DNA from: Globodera rostochiensis
Taxonomy: Eukaryota > Nematoda > Chromadorea > Rhabditida > Heteroderidae
Assembly (NCBI GenBank): GCA_018350325.1
Contig: JAEVLN010000017.1
Span: forward strand, 1 to 64,000
Length of the DNA: 64,000 nucleotides
Direction: 5' to 3'
Below the pieces are notes generated by a model. The model searched no databases. It saw nothing but the letters and a program-made list of their open reading frames with translations, and was not told where the DNA came from. Each line of letters begins with the position of its first letter. The stretch's first letter is position 1. The position numbers and the translations under genes were made by a program. Below, one piece after another: positions 46,260 to 58,094 of the stretch.

Positions 46260-49200
46260 ATGGATTTTGGTGATGAAGGCAATGGACAGGGCGGTGGAGG
46301 CTTTGGTGGTAGTCGAGGCGGTCCATCTTTTGGCAGAGGCAGAGGAGCGCCTGGCAGCCGGGGTAGAGGATTTGGTGGTGGTGGCGGCGGTGCTTCAGTT
46401 GGCAATGGCCAAAATAACGGTGGAGATGCGGGATCTGGGCAGGAAGGCGGTTTCGGCGGTGGCAGAGGTGGTGGAACAGGATTTGGCGGCCGCGCCGGAG
46501 GAATTGTTGGAGGCGCTACACCGGCCTCTGTTGATGGTGATAATGAAAAGAAAAGTGGAGATGGCTCATCGTTTGGTGGTCGAGGCAAGGGGACGGGGAT
46601 CTCTTCATTTAACACCAGCCGTGGTGTTGGTGGATTTGGTGGTCGGGGAGGCGGGTCGTTTGGAGGTGGACGAGGTGGTAGTACGTTGACTTCAAGTGCT
46701 GACCAGCAGAATGGCGGGGGACAGGAAAATTCTTCGGGTGGTCGTGGTCGCGGTGGTGGAACGTCATTTGGAGGCAGAGGCAGTGCCGGAAGAAGTTTTG
46801 GCAGTTTCTCCGCGGATAGGTACTTACAGGGTTTTGAATTTGAACAATTTTAAAGTGTTGTTAATTTTTCTTTATAAACCAGTCGTTTTGTTGGTTTTCA
46901 AATAAATTATTCAGAGGCGATGGTGCAGGCAATCGATTTGGTGGCGATGATCGCGGGCCTAGACGAGAAAACAATAGTATGCTTTGATTCTCGTAAGGGA
47001 AAATCCGAATCGGGACAAATGATTGTTTACTGTTACGGGTGAATCCAATTGCGCTCTGTTACTTTTTAATGTCTGGTATTAAAAAAAAGCACCGGTCCGG
47101 GGGTTAGAATCGTTTGAGTCCCCGATAAGAGTTTTGTGATTACTAGAACAAGGAGTCCTGGTTCTCCCGGGCTCTTTAGTAATTGTATTTTAGTGGACAA
47201 TCGTTCTCGTGGTCAGGACTTTGGAAGTTTTGGGGGTTCTCGCTTTGGTGGTGGAGATGGAGACCGTGCCACAAGATTTGCCAGTAAGTGCGATTAGTAA
47301 ACTCTAGCTTAATGTTGGGAAGCAACAATATATATCATTGTTTGGTAACATCTTGCCAATTTAGCCGAGGAAGAACGTTTGCGGGAAGAATCATACATTC
47401 CGAAAACGCGCTCTGTCGACGATATTTTTGGCGACGATCTGAGGGTGAAGGACAAATATTTGGACATTCGCGAGGAGGACGAAGATTTGGAAATTAGTGG
47501 GACAAACAGTGAAGGCTGTCAGCAGATATTGGAGTGAGTGTTTGTTTGGGTTTCTTCCTAATTGTTGCGTTGAATTTATTGTTGTTATACAAATTTGGGA
47601 AAGTATGATGCGCTAATTCTTCTATTCTTGAACTGTCATTCTGAATACGGAGCTGCGAGATAAAAGTCTCTGTACTTAAGCAATTGGAAGGAAGCTGGGT
47701 TTGAGGAGCTGCTGCTCAAGAACATTGAGCGTTCGGGATACACTCTGCCTCGGAAGATCCAGTCGCGCACCATTCCGTTGATTATGGACGGTCGGTTGAA
47801 TGTCTTTTTTTTTAAATGTTACAACAAAGTTTTAGGTCATGACATCAAGGGGCATGCGGAGACGGGCAGTGGGAAAAGTGCTGCTTTTTTACTTCCACTC
47901 GTCAATGCAATTATGGTCAAGAAGAAGAATGGCGAGTTCTCCTCAAAACGCATCTGCCCCTACGCATTGATCATTGAACCGACACGAGAAATGGTCATTC
48001 AGTTGTACGAACAAGCGCTGAAGCTGGCCGACGGTAAGAAGGTTTTTTGGAATTCATTAACATCAGTCTGTTGTACTGGTAGTGGGTAGTGGATGATCTA
48101 CCTTTGAAACTTTTTAAGAAGCATTTTGTTTTTCCTTATGTTATTTTCTTCTGGGTCGGCCTCTCGGTTTGATCTACTATCTGCTTGGTTTTTCCGATTT
48201 TTCTACCGCGGTTTAATTAGTGCAGTTCGTTTAAATTTGCATTTAGGATGCGATGTTTCGGTCGCTCGAACTTATGGAAAATACAAATTCCGCGAGAATC
48301 TGAAGGACATCTCCACAACAGGCTGCGACATTCTCATCGGGACTCTCGGTCGCTTTATGCATTTGCTCAAGGAAGAATATGTAATGTTTTCAAATGATTT
48401 CAAATTCAATATTATTTGAAACTTATCAAAGATTCTCCTCGAACACGTGAAGATTTTGGTTTTGGACGAGGCGGATCAGCTGCTGGAGGATGAGAGCGCT
48501 CGAGATTTGCGTCAAATCGCTAAGATTGACGGATGGCCGAAGGTTAATCATCTGGTTGAGATTTACCATTATGGGGCTAATGCGTGCCCTGGTTTAATTT
48601 TTCTGACTCATTCAATTGTAACTATAGGTGACGTCATTTTTAGGTTGAGGACCGCCAGACTCTGCTCTTCAGCGCAACCTTTCCGATTGAGGTCCAAAAA
48701 TGGGCCGACGACTGGGTGAAGACTACAGCGCTCTTTGTCTCCAACAAGAAGCCTGTGTCAGCAAATATGAAAGTTCTACAGAAGTTTGTCCGTGTCAATC
48801 GTTCCAGCAAGAATCACGAGTTGCTTAAGGTCTTTACCTGATTTTAGGGAGGTGTTGTTCAGGGGGGGGGGGGAGTAAATGACGTTGGAATGGGGCAAGT
48901 TTTTTGTTTGTTGGTGTTTTTGATCGCATAATTCTCGCAGAAATCCTGAAGTCTTAATTTTTAAATAATTTCATTCAGCTGTTTGAGCAAGAGCGTTCAG
49001 AGCTTAAAGCAGAGAAACGTGAGCTTTTCCTCGAAATCCCAACCGATTGCTTTATTTCAGCTGATGAACCGGACCCGAAGATCCGTCCGACAATGGTTTT
49101 TGTGAAGATGAAGCGCACTGCAGATGTCATTTCCACGTACCTGAACCTCAACAAAGTGCCGTCTACTACCATCAACGGGTGCAAATCGTTTTTCAATATA

Positions 49201-50337
49201 TATTTGCTAACAAATAAATTTAATGTTTAGGGATCGACCACAAAAGCTTAGACATGCTGCATTGGACGATTTTCGGGCTGGCCGTTACCAGGTGGTTGTG
49301 ACCACCGATGTGTGCGCTCGTGGCATCGATCTGAAGGATTTGGACCATGTTTGAGCTGGTCACGAGTTGATACTTTATCTCATTGATGTTTTAGGTGATC
49401 AACATGGACTTGCCCATTGACTACACAACGTATGTGCACCGAATTGGGTAAGTGATTTTTTGGCTTATTGTTAGAAGGATAATCGGCTTTTGGATACGAA
49501 CTAAGTTCGACAAAATTAGCAATGTGGCGTTTTTACATTTCTGACTGCCTTCTTTGTTCCTGACAGGCGCACCGGTCGTATCAGGGAGGGCGCGTCCACA
49601 TCGTTCTTCGATCTCTCGGAGGATGTTGAATTGGCAAAAGAACTTGTTGAAGTACGCATTTTGCTGAATAGGGCACACTCGTCGTTTTCCCCTTCACTTT
49701 TGATCCCCTTACACAGGGACTCCAGAAGGGTGACCAGGAGGTACCAGACTGGCTTAAGATAGTGGCAGATGGCAAAATGCCACCGGACGAAGCGGAGACC
49801 GCCAGCGGTGCCAATTCGGTGCCACTTGGTATGCAGGCCGCCAGCGGGGCCAATTCGGTGCCACTTGGTACGGAGAACGGTGAGGAGACCAATTCGGTGC
49901 CACTCGTTACGGAGGCCGCCAGCGGAGCCAATTCGGTGCCACTCGTTACGGAGGCCGCCAGCGGAGCCAATTCGGTGCCACTCGCCGCCAGCGGAGCCAA
50001 CTCGGTGCCACTCGCCGCCAGCGGAGCCAACTCGGTGCCACTCGCCGCCAGCGGAGCCAACTCGGTGCCACTCGCCGCCAGCGGAGCCAACTCGGTGCCA
50101 CTCGCCGCCAGCGGAGCCAACTCGGTGCCACTTGGTGCTCGCGCGCAAGACGAAGAGACGAAAAATGTGGCAAACGACGAAACTAAGGAAAATACAGCGG
50201 CTCCGTCGGCAGAGGTGCGCTTTCTTCTTCTGTTGAAGAGCTTAGTTTGTTTAACGTCTAAAATTTCTAAGTGCGGGAGTGCGGCTGCCAACCATCGGAC
50301 TCCATTGCCTGCCGACGCTGTCAACGACGCATGGTGA
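46260..50337 (+). CDS. Vasa/DDX3-like DEAD-box RNA helicase, right copy
   Basis: Exons: 46260-46819, 46915-46976, 47194-47283, 47365-47533, 47681-47790, 47836-48033, 48247-48380, 48432-48542, 48644-48829, 48979-49178, 49231-49348, 49395-49447, 49567-49651, 49717-50214, 50272-50337 (879 aa). It is the mirror image of the gene at 40348-44232, with all the same helicase motifs. It differs by ten instead of seven N-S-V-P-L units in the C-terminal repeat, one Gly for Ser in the RGG region and a longer intron 9. Both copies look intact, so both could be expressed if the palindrome is real. The two start codons face each other across about 2 kb. Confidence 0.9.
49795..50133 (+). repeat. Coding minisatellite in the helicase C-terminus (right copy)
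   Basis: Thirty- and thirty-nine-base units, such as GCCAGCGGAGCCAACTCGGT with GCCACTCGCC, encode A-S-G-A-N-S-V-P-L-A, ten copies here. The left copy (40554-40793) has seven. All length changes are multiples of three, so the frame is kept and the tail length varies. Confidence 0.9.
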
Positions 50338-50400
50338 TGCCAAGAATTTGGACGAGCGATCGGATTTTTATAAATTTATTTGGATTTTATGCGGATCTCT

Positions 50401-50997
50401 CTAAACATATTTTTTTAAATCAACAGGAATATTAGACATTCATTCTACATTCTTCATCGCACATTATTCTTTTTTGTATCCTCGCGATTCCGACCAAGTG
50501 GCTTCTCCTTTGCATCTTGATTTATTGTTTACTGAGTGGATTATACTATTTTGTTGTTTTTGCAGATTAAAGCTAGTTTCAAAAATAAATTAAAAAAATA
50601 AAAGATGGCTCTGCGAGACAAAGAGCAGGGCAACATTCGTAGTATCTGAAAGCAATCGCCCTTAAATAGGTCAAAAACGATCGTGATGTCATAATCTTGC
50701 GCACCCAATTATCGTCAACTTCTGTTCGTTTCATCTATGACAAAAATAAGAGCTGCTGAGTGATACCGCATTTGTGGCTGGCCAAAAATATCCATTTTGG
50801 CGTATTAAACGCGTTTCCTCAACTTAGGACCTATTTTTGAGATCTATTTGTCAGCTCCTCGAGACAAAGCGATCGGTATGTCATTTAAATTAAATTGAGC
50901 AACAATTTTCATATTTTTTCTGTTCTTTGAATAGTTAAATGACAGTTACCGACCGTCGTCTTTTTTACAGACGGCACCTGCCAATTTAGGAAAGCTG
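50401..50997. other. Intergenic region, no supported gene
   Basis: AT-rich sequence just outside the right arm of the palindrome. No coding frame, repeat or RNA gene can be supported. Confidence 0.5.
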
Positions 50998-51182
50998 CTA
51001 CTTTTTGCCGCCGTTTTTAGCATCTGCGGATAATCCCTTTTGCTCGGTCGGATTGACCCATTTGACTGCCCCCCCCCCCCCATAAAAGGGAACGGATGAG
51101 AGCCTTCCCTCCCTCTCGGCGCTTTCACTTTTTTACCTTTAACCGACACTTTCGGCGGCTGCTGGGTCAAGTAATTCGACAT
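50998..51182 (-). CDS. Possible small protein of 37 residues
   Basis: Exons 51137-51182 and 50998-51065 join in phase: M-S-N-Y-L-T-Q-Q-P-P-K-V-S-V-K then V-K-W-V-N-P-T-E-Q, ending N-G-G-K-K. The intron contains a poly-G run. The open frame extends upstream (L-R-N-G-P-L) to an AG at 51215, so an additional 5' exon is possible. The composition looks coding-like, but I do not recognise the product and it may be spurious. Confidence 0.3.
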
Positions 51183-54100
51183 GAGAGGGCCGTTGCGCAA
51201 TGTTTGGCCGCTGTTCAAAGGCACTCAGAGCCCCAAGCCCCAAGACTCGCCGCCCTTCCCTTTATAAAATCCCCCGCAAAAAATACATTTCTAGCAGTCA
51301 TTTTGAAGAGTCCTTACGCCGGTTCCGTTTATGCCATTTCCGTTATGTGTTAAGATCCTAATGCTAAAATAAATAAATTAAATTTTAAGCCTATGTTTAA
51401 AAGGCTCTTGACGTTTAAAATTTCCAAATTTCTTTTTGCTCAAAACCGCCGCAAAACGTTTTCACTGCTTAATTTCATTATTTTTTTCATTTTTCATTTA
51501 ACATTTAAATTTATATTTGATTTGTTGTTAGAAGCCTAAATATTCGTTGACCAATTTCCCGAATTTGGTTGGTCCCCACTTTTCCATTAGTGCGTCTCTT
51601 TCGTGCCCAATTTTCCATAAACCACACAAAAGTCCAACCATTTAATGTTTCTCCTCCAATTACCGTACCCTCCAAATTGTCAATATTTTGCCTCAGGCAA
51701 TCAGCCGCAGAATGAGTGGCTATTGGTTGTCTTTTATGCCAATTAATTAGGTATATCGAAAAGCATTTTTAAATATTTGTTAAAATTCCTTTCGCCGATT
51801 TCGACTTTTGGGCAGTTTTTGCTTAATAACTGAGGAAAATAAAGTGCTTTAGGAAACGATTAATTTGTTATAGCGAGAGGAAGAGGACGTCATTTTTTAC
51901 CCTCCTAAAACAATGGAACAAAATTAAATTGTCCAAAAAAGGCCCTCGCCTTTTATCTGATGTTTTTTTGGATAATAAAATTCGAAAATTGTCGTAAAAC
52001 TAAAAGGAAGGTTAGAAAGTGTTTTTTCGCTTTGACTTTGTCATCATTCTGATTGATTTTTTTTTGACTTTTGTCATTATTAGTAAAATTTGATTTTCGA
52101 CAGAATTTGCCGCTCTTTCGCCTAATTTATAGGAACGATTATATTTATTCAAAAGCGTTGTCGTCAACTCCGATTAATGTCTTTTATCGCTGTTTCGCAT
52201 TTTCTCCCCACTTTTTTGAAACGAATTTTAAAATATTCCAAACAAAATATGGCACAATTTGCCCTTTGCCTCCATCTATTCGCCGAAGCATTTAACAATG
52301 AATTGAACAAAAAAGCCGCTTTGCAAAATCAAAAGAGTGAATTTTGGAAAGATTTTTGTGTCGGTTGGCGTTTGCCAATAAAACGGCCGGCTGTCAGAAA
52401 AATGTCGTCGCCGTGCCGTCGTTTCTTTGAACAAAGAGAAAATTTCCCCAGCGCCATTTCTGAGAGGGAAGCGACGCCAACGGGGGAAATGGTTGGGAAC
52501 GGCACAAATGGCGCCCAAATCGGCGGAAGGGATGGGAGGGGGCACTTTTGCTCCTCCGTTCCCCCCCCCCCTCACTTTCCCATTTCACTGAACTCCACCA
52601 GCCCCCCCCCCCCTCCTCCGTTTTGGCATTCCCCCCCCCCCCCTACCCATATTCTTGTATTAACCATTGGGCGCCAAACTGCGAAGATGGAAACGGCGAT
52701 ATGCCCACCCCCCCCACCCCCCCCCCCCCAACCCCTCCGATCGAACTCGTCCAGCCGACTGACTTGTCGAACCCGCCTCACACGCCCTCGCTCACCGTCC
52801 TCCACCTTTTCAATCAAATCCATTCGTCAAATTGCAAATTTAAGGAAAATGGAATGGCATTCGTGATGCCAATCTCTCTCACACCATCTTTCCTATTATT
52901 ATATTCAAATTTTCACTGCGCACAAAATTTTGCGATTATGCAAATTTTGGGCCGTTGCGGTCGATCGCGCGCGCGCGAGCAAAAGAAAAACTGGACGTTT
53001 TCAATTAGACTTTTTAGGCCGCCTTTCCGTTCTGAGCCAATAGTCTCCGACCGACCGACTCCCCGTCCACCCAAAATCCATTCAAATCGCCATAAAATGC
53101 ACACATTCTGAATTTTGCTGTTTTGGAATTGTTTGGATTTCTTGTCATTGGCTTCGACATGATTTTAAGCCATCAATCATTCGATCATTTCTTTTCTCAG
53201 CGTCCCCTCCTCAGAATGTTTCCTCCCAACATTTCCAATGACATAAGCAGCGGGCATTGTGCAACTCGGCACCTCAACATCAGCAGAGGTGGGAGGGAAT
53301 TGAATAATCCGACCCGGCGGGTGAGACTGAGAAGGACATCCGCCGAGATTCGATCTTTGGACGGATTCTCATGTCATTATGTACATGACATTGTTTTGTG
53401 TTGTGCTTTTACTCGCTTCCAAGCCAAGATTTTTAGGTGTTTTAGGCCTTCCCATTTTCGTTTTTTTTATGCCATTGGCTATAAATTGCCTACGGGAGGG
53501 GGCGAAAAGTTTCGGCATAATCACGACAATTCTTTTCCAAATAAACCCTAAAAGATTTGGCTGAGTTCGGTTGAATTGCCCAGAAAAATCCCTTTTTAAA
53601 TCCAAATGTTCGAAAAGGAACGTCCGATGGTTTGACCTTTTGTTTTCAGCCGACATCATCAAATTCATCAATTTTTAACGTCAATTTGCAAAATATGCAA
53701 ATGAAATGCAAATTTTCTTTTGCATTTAAAAGCAGCCCAATTTTGCCGATTGCTCTTTCAATTTGCCCTTCCCACAATTATTAATCACTGTCTCTACAAA
53801 CCTTTCCTAATCCATCCATTTGCCCATTCCATCATCCAAAATTCGCGGATGATAACCGATGGATGGATGGATGATATTGGAATGGAAGGGATGCCAGAGT
53901 AGATAAGCACACTGATGGTTATGCAAGAAGATCAGCAGATGCCCCTTGGGGGTGGTGGCGGTAGAGAATGGCACAATGAATTAGGAGGCAAAAACCGACG
54001 CCAACATCCCCCCCCCCCCGGGGGTTGACGAAGAAACGAAAGGAAAAGGACAGGGGAGGGGGGGCGGGCGAAGGCACGGCACATTCGCTCAGTCGTCGGT

Positions 54101-55123
54101 CCCAACGGCACAAAGGGGGCGGGCCGTATGTTTTCTGAAGCTCTCTTCGCTCTGCTCACTCTCTGACCGTCACTGGCGCTCTGCTTTCTTCCGGAGGTAC
54201 ACTCTCTATGCAATGGCATCGCCTGCCGTCGGTCACTCGCGTTGCACCCTCCGGCGACTACCGTTGGCGCCATTTCCATCCCCCCCCCCAATACCACACT
54301 CCAGTGCCCTTCCGCCGAATAGACGCCCCATTTTCCCTCATTTCTCCCCTGTCCCCCCTTTTGAGCTGCAGCAGATTTTGCCTCTGGCAATGTGACGAAC
54401 TTTTCGCACTTTCCTTCTAACAATTGACCAATGGCGAAAGAATTCCCCTCCAAAGGAAGATTAAAATTAACAAATTGTTCAAATTTTTATTTAAATAATA
54501 AAACCTTTTCTTTGCTTTCCGTGCAAAAATTAAATGATTGATGGTGGATCGGCGAAAAGCCAAGCCCACCCCACCCCCAACCCCCCCCCCCAACTCCGTT
54601 TCAAAACTTCGTTCTTCCTTCCCCTCTGTCCAGCTGTCCTTCCCAGCATTTGTTCTCTTTTTTCCTCCCAGTTCAAACTGTCGGATGTCCCCCCCCCCGC
54701 CAACCCCAAAATGAGTTTTTTCGGTTTTTACCCCCCCCCCCACACCCTCGTCCAGTCCATTTTCTTCCAAAGATTCGTCCGCTTTTTCGCGCGTCCTTTC
54801 CCCGGGATGGAATCCCCCCCCCCCAATCGCCCTTCCCATCCAATTTGTTCATCCACCTTCGATGTCCCGGCGTGGATTCTCTTCTCTTCTTCCCACCAAT
54901 ATGTACCAATTTCCGCCCCCCCTTGATCATTTCCCATCCCCAATCCCCTGATCATTTCCCATCCCCAATCCCCTGATCATTTCCCATCCCCCAATCCCCT
55001 GATCATTTCCCATCCCCCAATCCCCTGATCACCATCCCCTGATCATTTTGTTTCTTTACGAATGTTTCGCGCATAGAATTTGACAAAAATAACTATTTGT
55101 TTGTGAATAATTTTTCATTTCAG
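51183..55123. other. Intergenic region with poly-C runs
   Basis: No supported gene. It has many C homopolymer runs (52561-52570, 52601-52612, 52631-52642, 52709-52730 and 54580-54590 among others) and AT-rich stretches. At 53212-53218 a pyrimidine tract and CAG lie directly before an ATG (53216) that opens a frame of about 50 residues (M-F-P-P-N-I-S-N-D-I). This may be a 5' exon or trans-splice site of an unidentified gene, but I could not extend it. Confidence 0.4.
54920..55045. repeat. Tandem repeat, about 26-bp unit
   Basis: Around four to five copies of CCCCTGATCATTTCCCATCC with CCCAAT, ending with two shorter copies. It lies about 90 bp upstream of the E2F-like gene's 5' splice acceptor. 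Each unit has a TGATCA palindrome. Confidence 0.8.
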
Positions 55124-55137
55124 GAGCTTTTACAAAA
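55111..55137 (+). promoter_or_regulatory. Candidate trans-splice (SL) or cis 3' splice acceptor before the E2F-like start codon
   Basis: TTTTTCATTTCAG is followed by 14 bases and then ATG. In nematodes such an acceptor just upstream of the start codon is typical of spliced-leader addition; a cis intron from an upstream exon would look the same. Confidence 0.5.
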
Positions 55138-58094
55138 ATGGACGGAGAAAATGAGTACATTGACGTGTGCGGTGAAGGGGAAGACGATGAAAATAAAGAA
55201 AATTGCGACTTAAGAACTGTGGAGGGGGGGCCAATGGACAGAAGGAAATTCCCCAAAATGCCTTCACTGGGTAATTAATTAATGCAACTTAAAAATTAGT
55301 CCGAACTAATGCTTATTAAACATTTATTAGCAGAAGCAACGTGTTCATCTTCAAAAGAACCAAAGAATACCAGGGAGGAATTTGCAAATGGCGAAGAGGA
55401 GCAAAGTGACGAGGAGGACGGAGCCGAGACGCGTTCATCGCTTGGGGGCACAAGTCCCGACGGCGCCGGTCGGCACGAAATGAGCGGCACGGCCAAGCGG
55501 AGGAGCGGAGCACCGCGCAAGGAAAAGTCCCTGGGCCGACTGTGCAACCGCTTTTTAGAGCGTATGGGAGAGGTAAAGCACGCGGCTAAAAGCATGTCAA
55601 AATAGAACTAAGTCGAGAAACCCTTTTAAGCTTGGCCTCCGCCTACACTCAAATGATTAAATGCCATTAATTCCAATTCTCTCTCCCTAAGGAATCGCGC
55701 GATGGCCGCGACATTCACTTGGAAAGCGTTGCGCGAAAAATGAGCGTGGAAAAGCGGCGCATTTACGACATTGTCAATGTAATGGAGGCGCTGGAGGCAA
55801 TGAGCAAAACGAACAAATCGTTCTATCGGTGGCATGGCCTCGGGCAATTGCCGAAGTTGATTCATTCTCTTCAGAGGCGAGTCATTTTGGGGTTTCTTTC
55901 TCTAACAACAAAGTTTAGTGAGGCTCAGCTGAGCAATTTGCCTCAGAGGGTTGACGAAGTTGCTAAAAAAATGTGCACTTTTGTGGAGCTGTCAAATTTC
56001 TCACCAACGCCGCAATCGCTCTTCGAAAATGATGGGAAAAACGACGGAATCCGTCGGGACAGCCTAACAGCAGACGGCACTCCTGCACCGAACTGCTCGG
56101 AGTTGACGGAATGTGAATTTGATGAAGGAATTGCTAACCGAGACAGGTGCGGGAAGAATTCATTGGCACAATTGTGCCGCCGTTTTCTGATGGTATTGCT
56201 CAGCAAGGCGAGTTCTGGGAAGGGCATTTTGTTCATCTCATTTTATTTGTTCAGAAGAGTCGGAAGGTCAGCCTGGACGTGACCAGCACGGTGTTGATCA
56301 AAGTCTGTTCTGTTAATTTAAATGTCCGAGAATATTTTTATTTTAGAATCCGGACAAAGAAGGCTTTGAACCGCCGCCGCGCAGCAAATGTCGTCGTCTG
56401 TACGACATTGCCAATGTGCTAGTGGCAATGCGACTGATTCTGAAAAAGCACGCTCTCTTTGGCACCAAGAAGATTCCCCTCTTCGAATACTGCGGACCCG
56501 AGCCAGACGGTAGCTCCGATTAGTGAATTGAATTGACTCGAGATGATCGATCATCAGCAAATCACATTAAAATAATGTTTTAAACATTAAAAATAATTCA
56601 GCGGACCCCGCCGCGGGGCATCTTCGAATGTTGGAGTTCCTTCAGCGCAGCGGACTGACCAAAATTGCTGCCGAATCAGTGAAAGCGGCGGGGGAGGAAA
56701 GAGAAATGAGTGACCGGAAAAAGGAAAACGGAAGTCGAAAAAGGAAAAGGTAAATTGACAAATGAAATGATTTAAAATTCCATTCCCGCAACATTTATAG
56801 AGAATTTACTGCGGAAATAAACCAAACATCGGTCAAAAAAGAGGCAGACGACCCAATGCAAAATTCAACTGAAGCGATAAATGCCAAAAAAGCAAAATGC
56901 GAAGAAATGAACACGAAATTACCTCCAATGGCTGTGACAATCCGCCAAAAAACTTTGCCGAGGCCGAAACCGATGGTGGGGGGGGGTGATTATTTAAATA
57001 ATTTAATGTTGAGGATTATTTAAATATTTAAATAATTTAATGTTGAGGATTATTTAAATAATTTAATGTTGAGGATTATTTAAATAATTTAATGTTGAGG
57101 ATTATTTAAATAATTTAATGTTGAGGATTATTTAAATATTTAAATAATTTAATGTTGAGGATTATTTAAATATTTAAATAATTTAATGTTGAGGATTATT
57201 TAAATAATTTAATGTTGAGGATTATTTAAATAATTTAATGTTGAGGATTATTTAAATAATTTAATGTTGAGGATTATTTAAATATTTAAATAATTTAATG
57301 TTGAGGATTATTTAAATAATTTAATGTTGAGGATTATTAAATATTTAAATAATTTAATGTTGAGGATTATTTAAATAATTTAATGTTGAGGATTATTAAA
57401 TATTTAAATAATTTAATGTTCAGATGCCGCCGTCCTTTCCAACCGCCGGCTGTTTCGAAGTCGGAGGTTCCTCTCCAGCGCAGCAATCGTCGGCAATTCA
57501 CAGCCACCACCAACCAACGCCATTCTTCTGCCCTCCGAGGCCTCCTCAACAAAGCCTGGTCAATATTTATTATTTATTTGGTCAATATTTATCATTTATT
57601 ATTTATTTTTTTGGTTTGATCAGTCAGGCAGTGAAAGGGTATTTTGAATTTCAGCCTTTTTGGCCTCCTCAGATGGCACTGATCTCGACTCTGATCGGCC
57701 GACAAACGGCACAGCCCTCTCATCTCGCCTCGTTCCCCTCCCAAAACTTCCCCCAACTTTCCCCCGCGCCTTTCCCGACCTTTTCCGCGGCGCCTTCCTC
57801 CAAAACTCTGAATGCCGTCCCAGTGTCAAAAGTGCGCCATTCCGTTCAGTCAATTTTGGGCGTTTCTCAAAAAGGTTGGATAAAATGGCATCTTTTTGGA
57901 TTGACAAAAAACGCGCAACTTTTTCAGAAAACATTGGCAAAATGTCTCCCGTGGTGCCAAATTTGAATACGCTCAAAGGAAACGCCAGCGACGGATCTCC
58001 AAAAGCTTTTAGGCCGCTTCAGAACACTCTCTCCTCATCGCCCAAAGCATTCAAACCGGTCCTTCAGCAGCGCCAAAATTTCAACAATTTTTGA
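55138..58094 (+). CDS. Atypical E2F transcription factor with two DNA-binding domains (E2F7/8-like)
   Basis: Exons: 55138-55270, 55331-55572, 55692-55876, 55919-56207, 56255-56302, 56347-56509, 56602-56749, 56801-56975, 57424-57558, 57655-57874, 57928-58094 (634 aa). The first winged helix contains S-L-G-R-L-C-N-R-F-L and R-R-I-Y-D-I-V-N-V-M-E-A-L. The second contains S-L-A-Q-L-C-R-R-F-L, K-V-S-L-D-V and C-R-R-L-Y-D-I-A-N-V-L. Two E2F domains without a DP-dimerisation or pocket-protein region define the E2F7/8 repressors (EFL-3 in C. elegans), which act as nuclear cell-cycle repressors. Introns at 56208 (AAG|GCGAGT) and probably 55877 (AG|GCGAGT, 42 nt, also open if retained) use GC donors. 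The C-terminal half is Pro/Ser-rich. Confidence 0.9.
56985..57423 (+). repeat. 14-copy AT-rich minisatellite in an E2F intron, ending on the 3' splice site
   Basis: The unit is about 26-37 bp and reads ATTTAAATAATTTAATGTTG followed by AGGATT, with some copies containing an extra ATTTAAAT. The array ends in AATTTAATGTTCAG directly before the next exon (57424). The final acceptor differs from the repeat (TTGAG) by one base (TTCAG), so the array appears to have grown out of the acceptor region. Confidence 0.9.

Larger units (their letters stand above)
40285..50400. repeat. Giant inverted repeat (palindrome), arms about 5 kb
   Basis: The left arm 40285-45335 and right arm 45504-50400 are reverse complements around a 168-bp loop. 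The innermost 76 bp (45260-45335 and 45504-45579) match exactly. Each arm carries a complete helicase gene. Differences I can see: three extra repeat units (99 nt) in the right gene, a 94-bp intron insertion near 48838-48931 in the right arm, about 335 bp of extra inverted sequence in the left arm near 44901-45235, and an occasional base change (one Ser/Gly difference). Coordinates mirror as x to 90492-x for most of the gene. Confidence 0.95.

Noticed and set aside
49581..50324. Minus-strand frames of 210-247 residues opposite the helicase tail
   Set aside because: They are antisense shadows of the in-frame 30-bp repeat; the sense frame has the helicase motifs.
52177..53111. Two frames of about 190-230 residues
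   Set aside because: They run through poly-C stretches, lack motifs and are not supported by splice sites.
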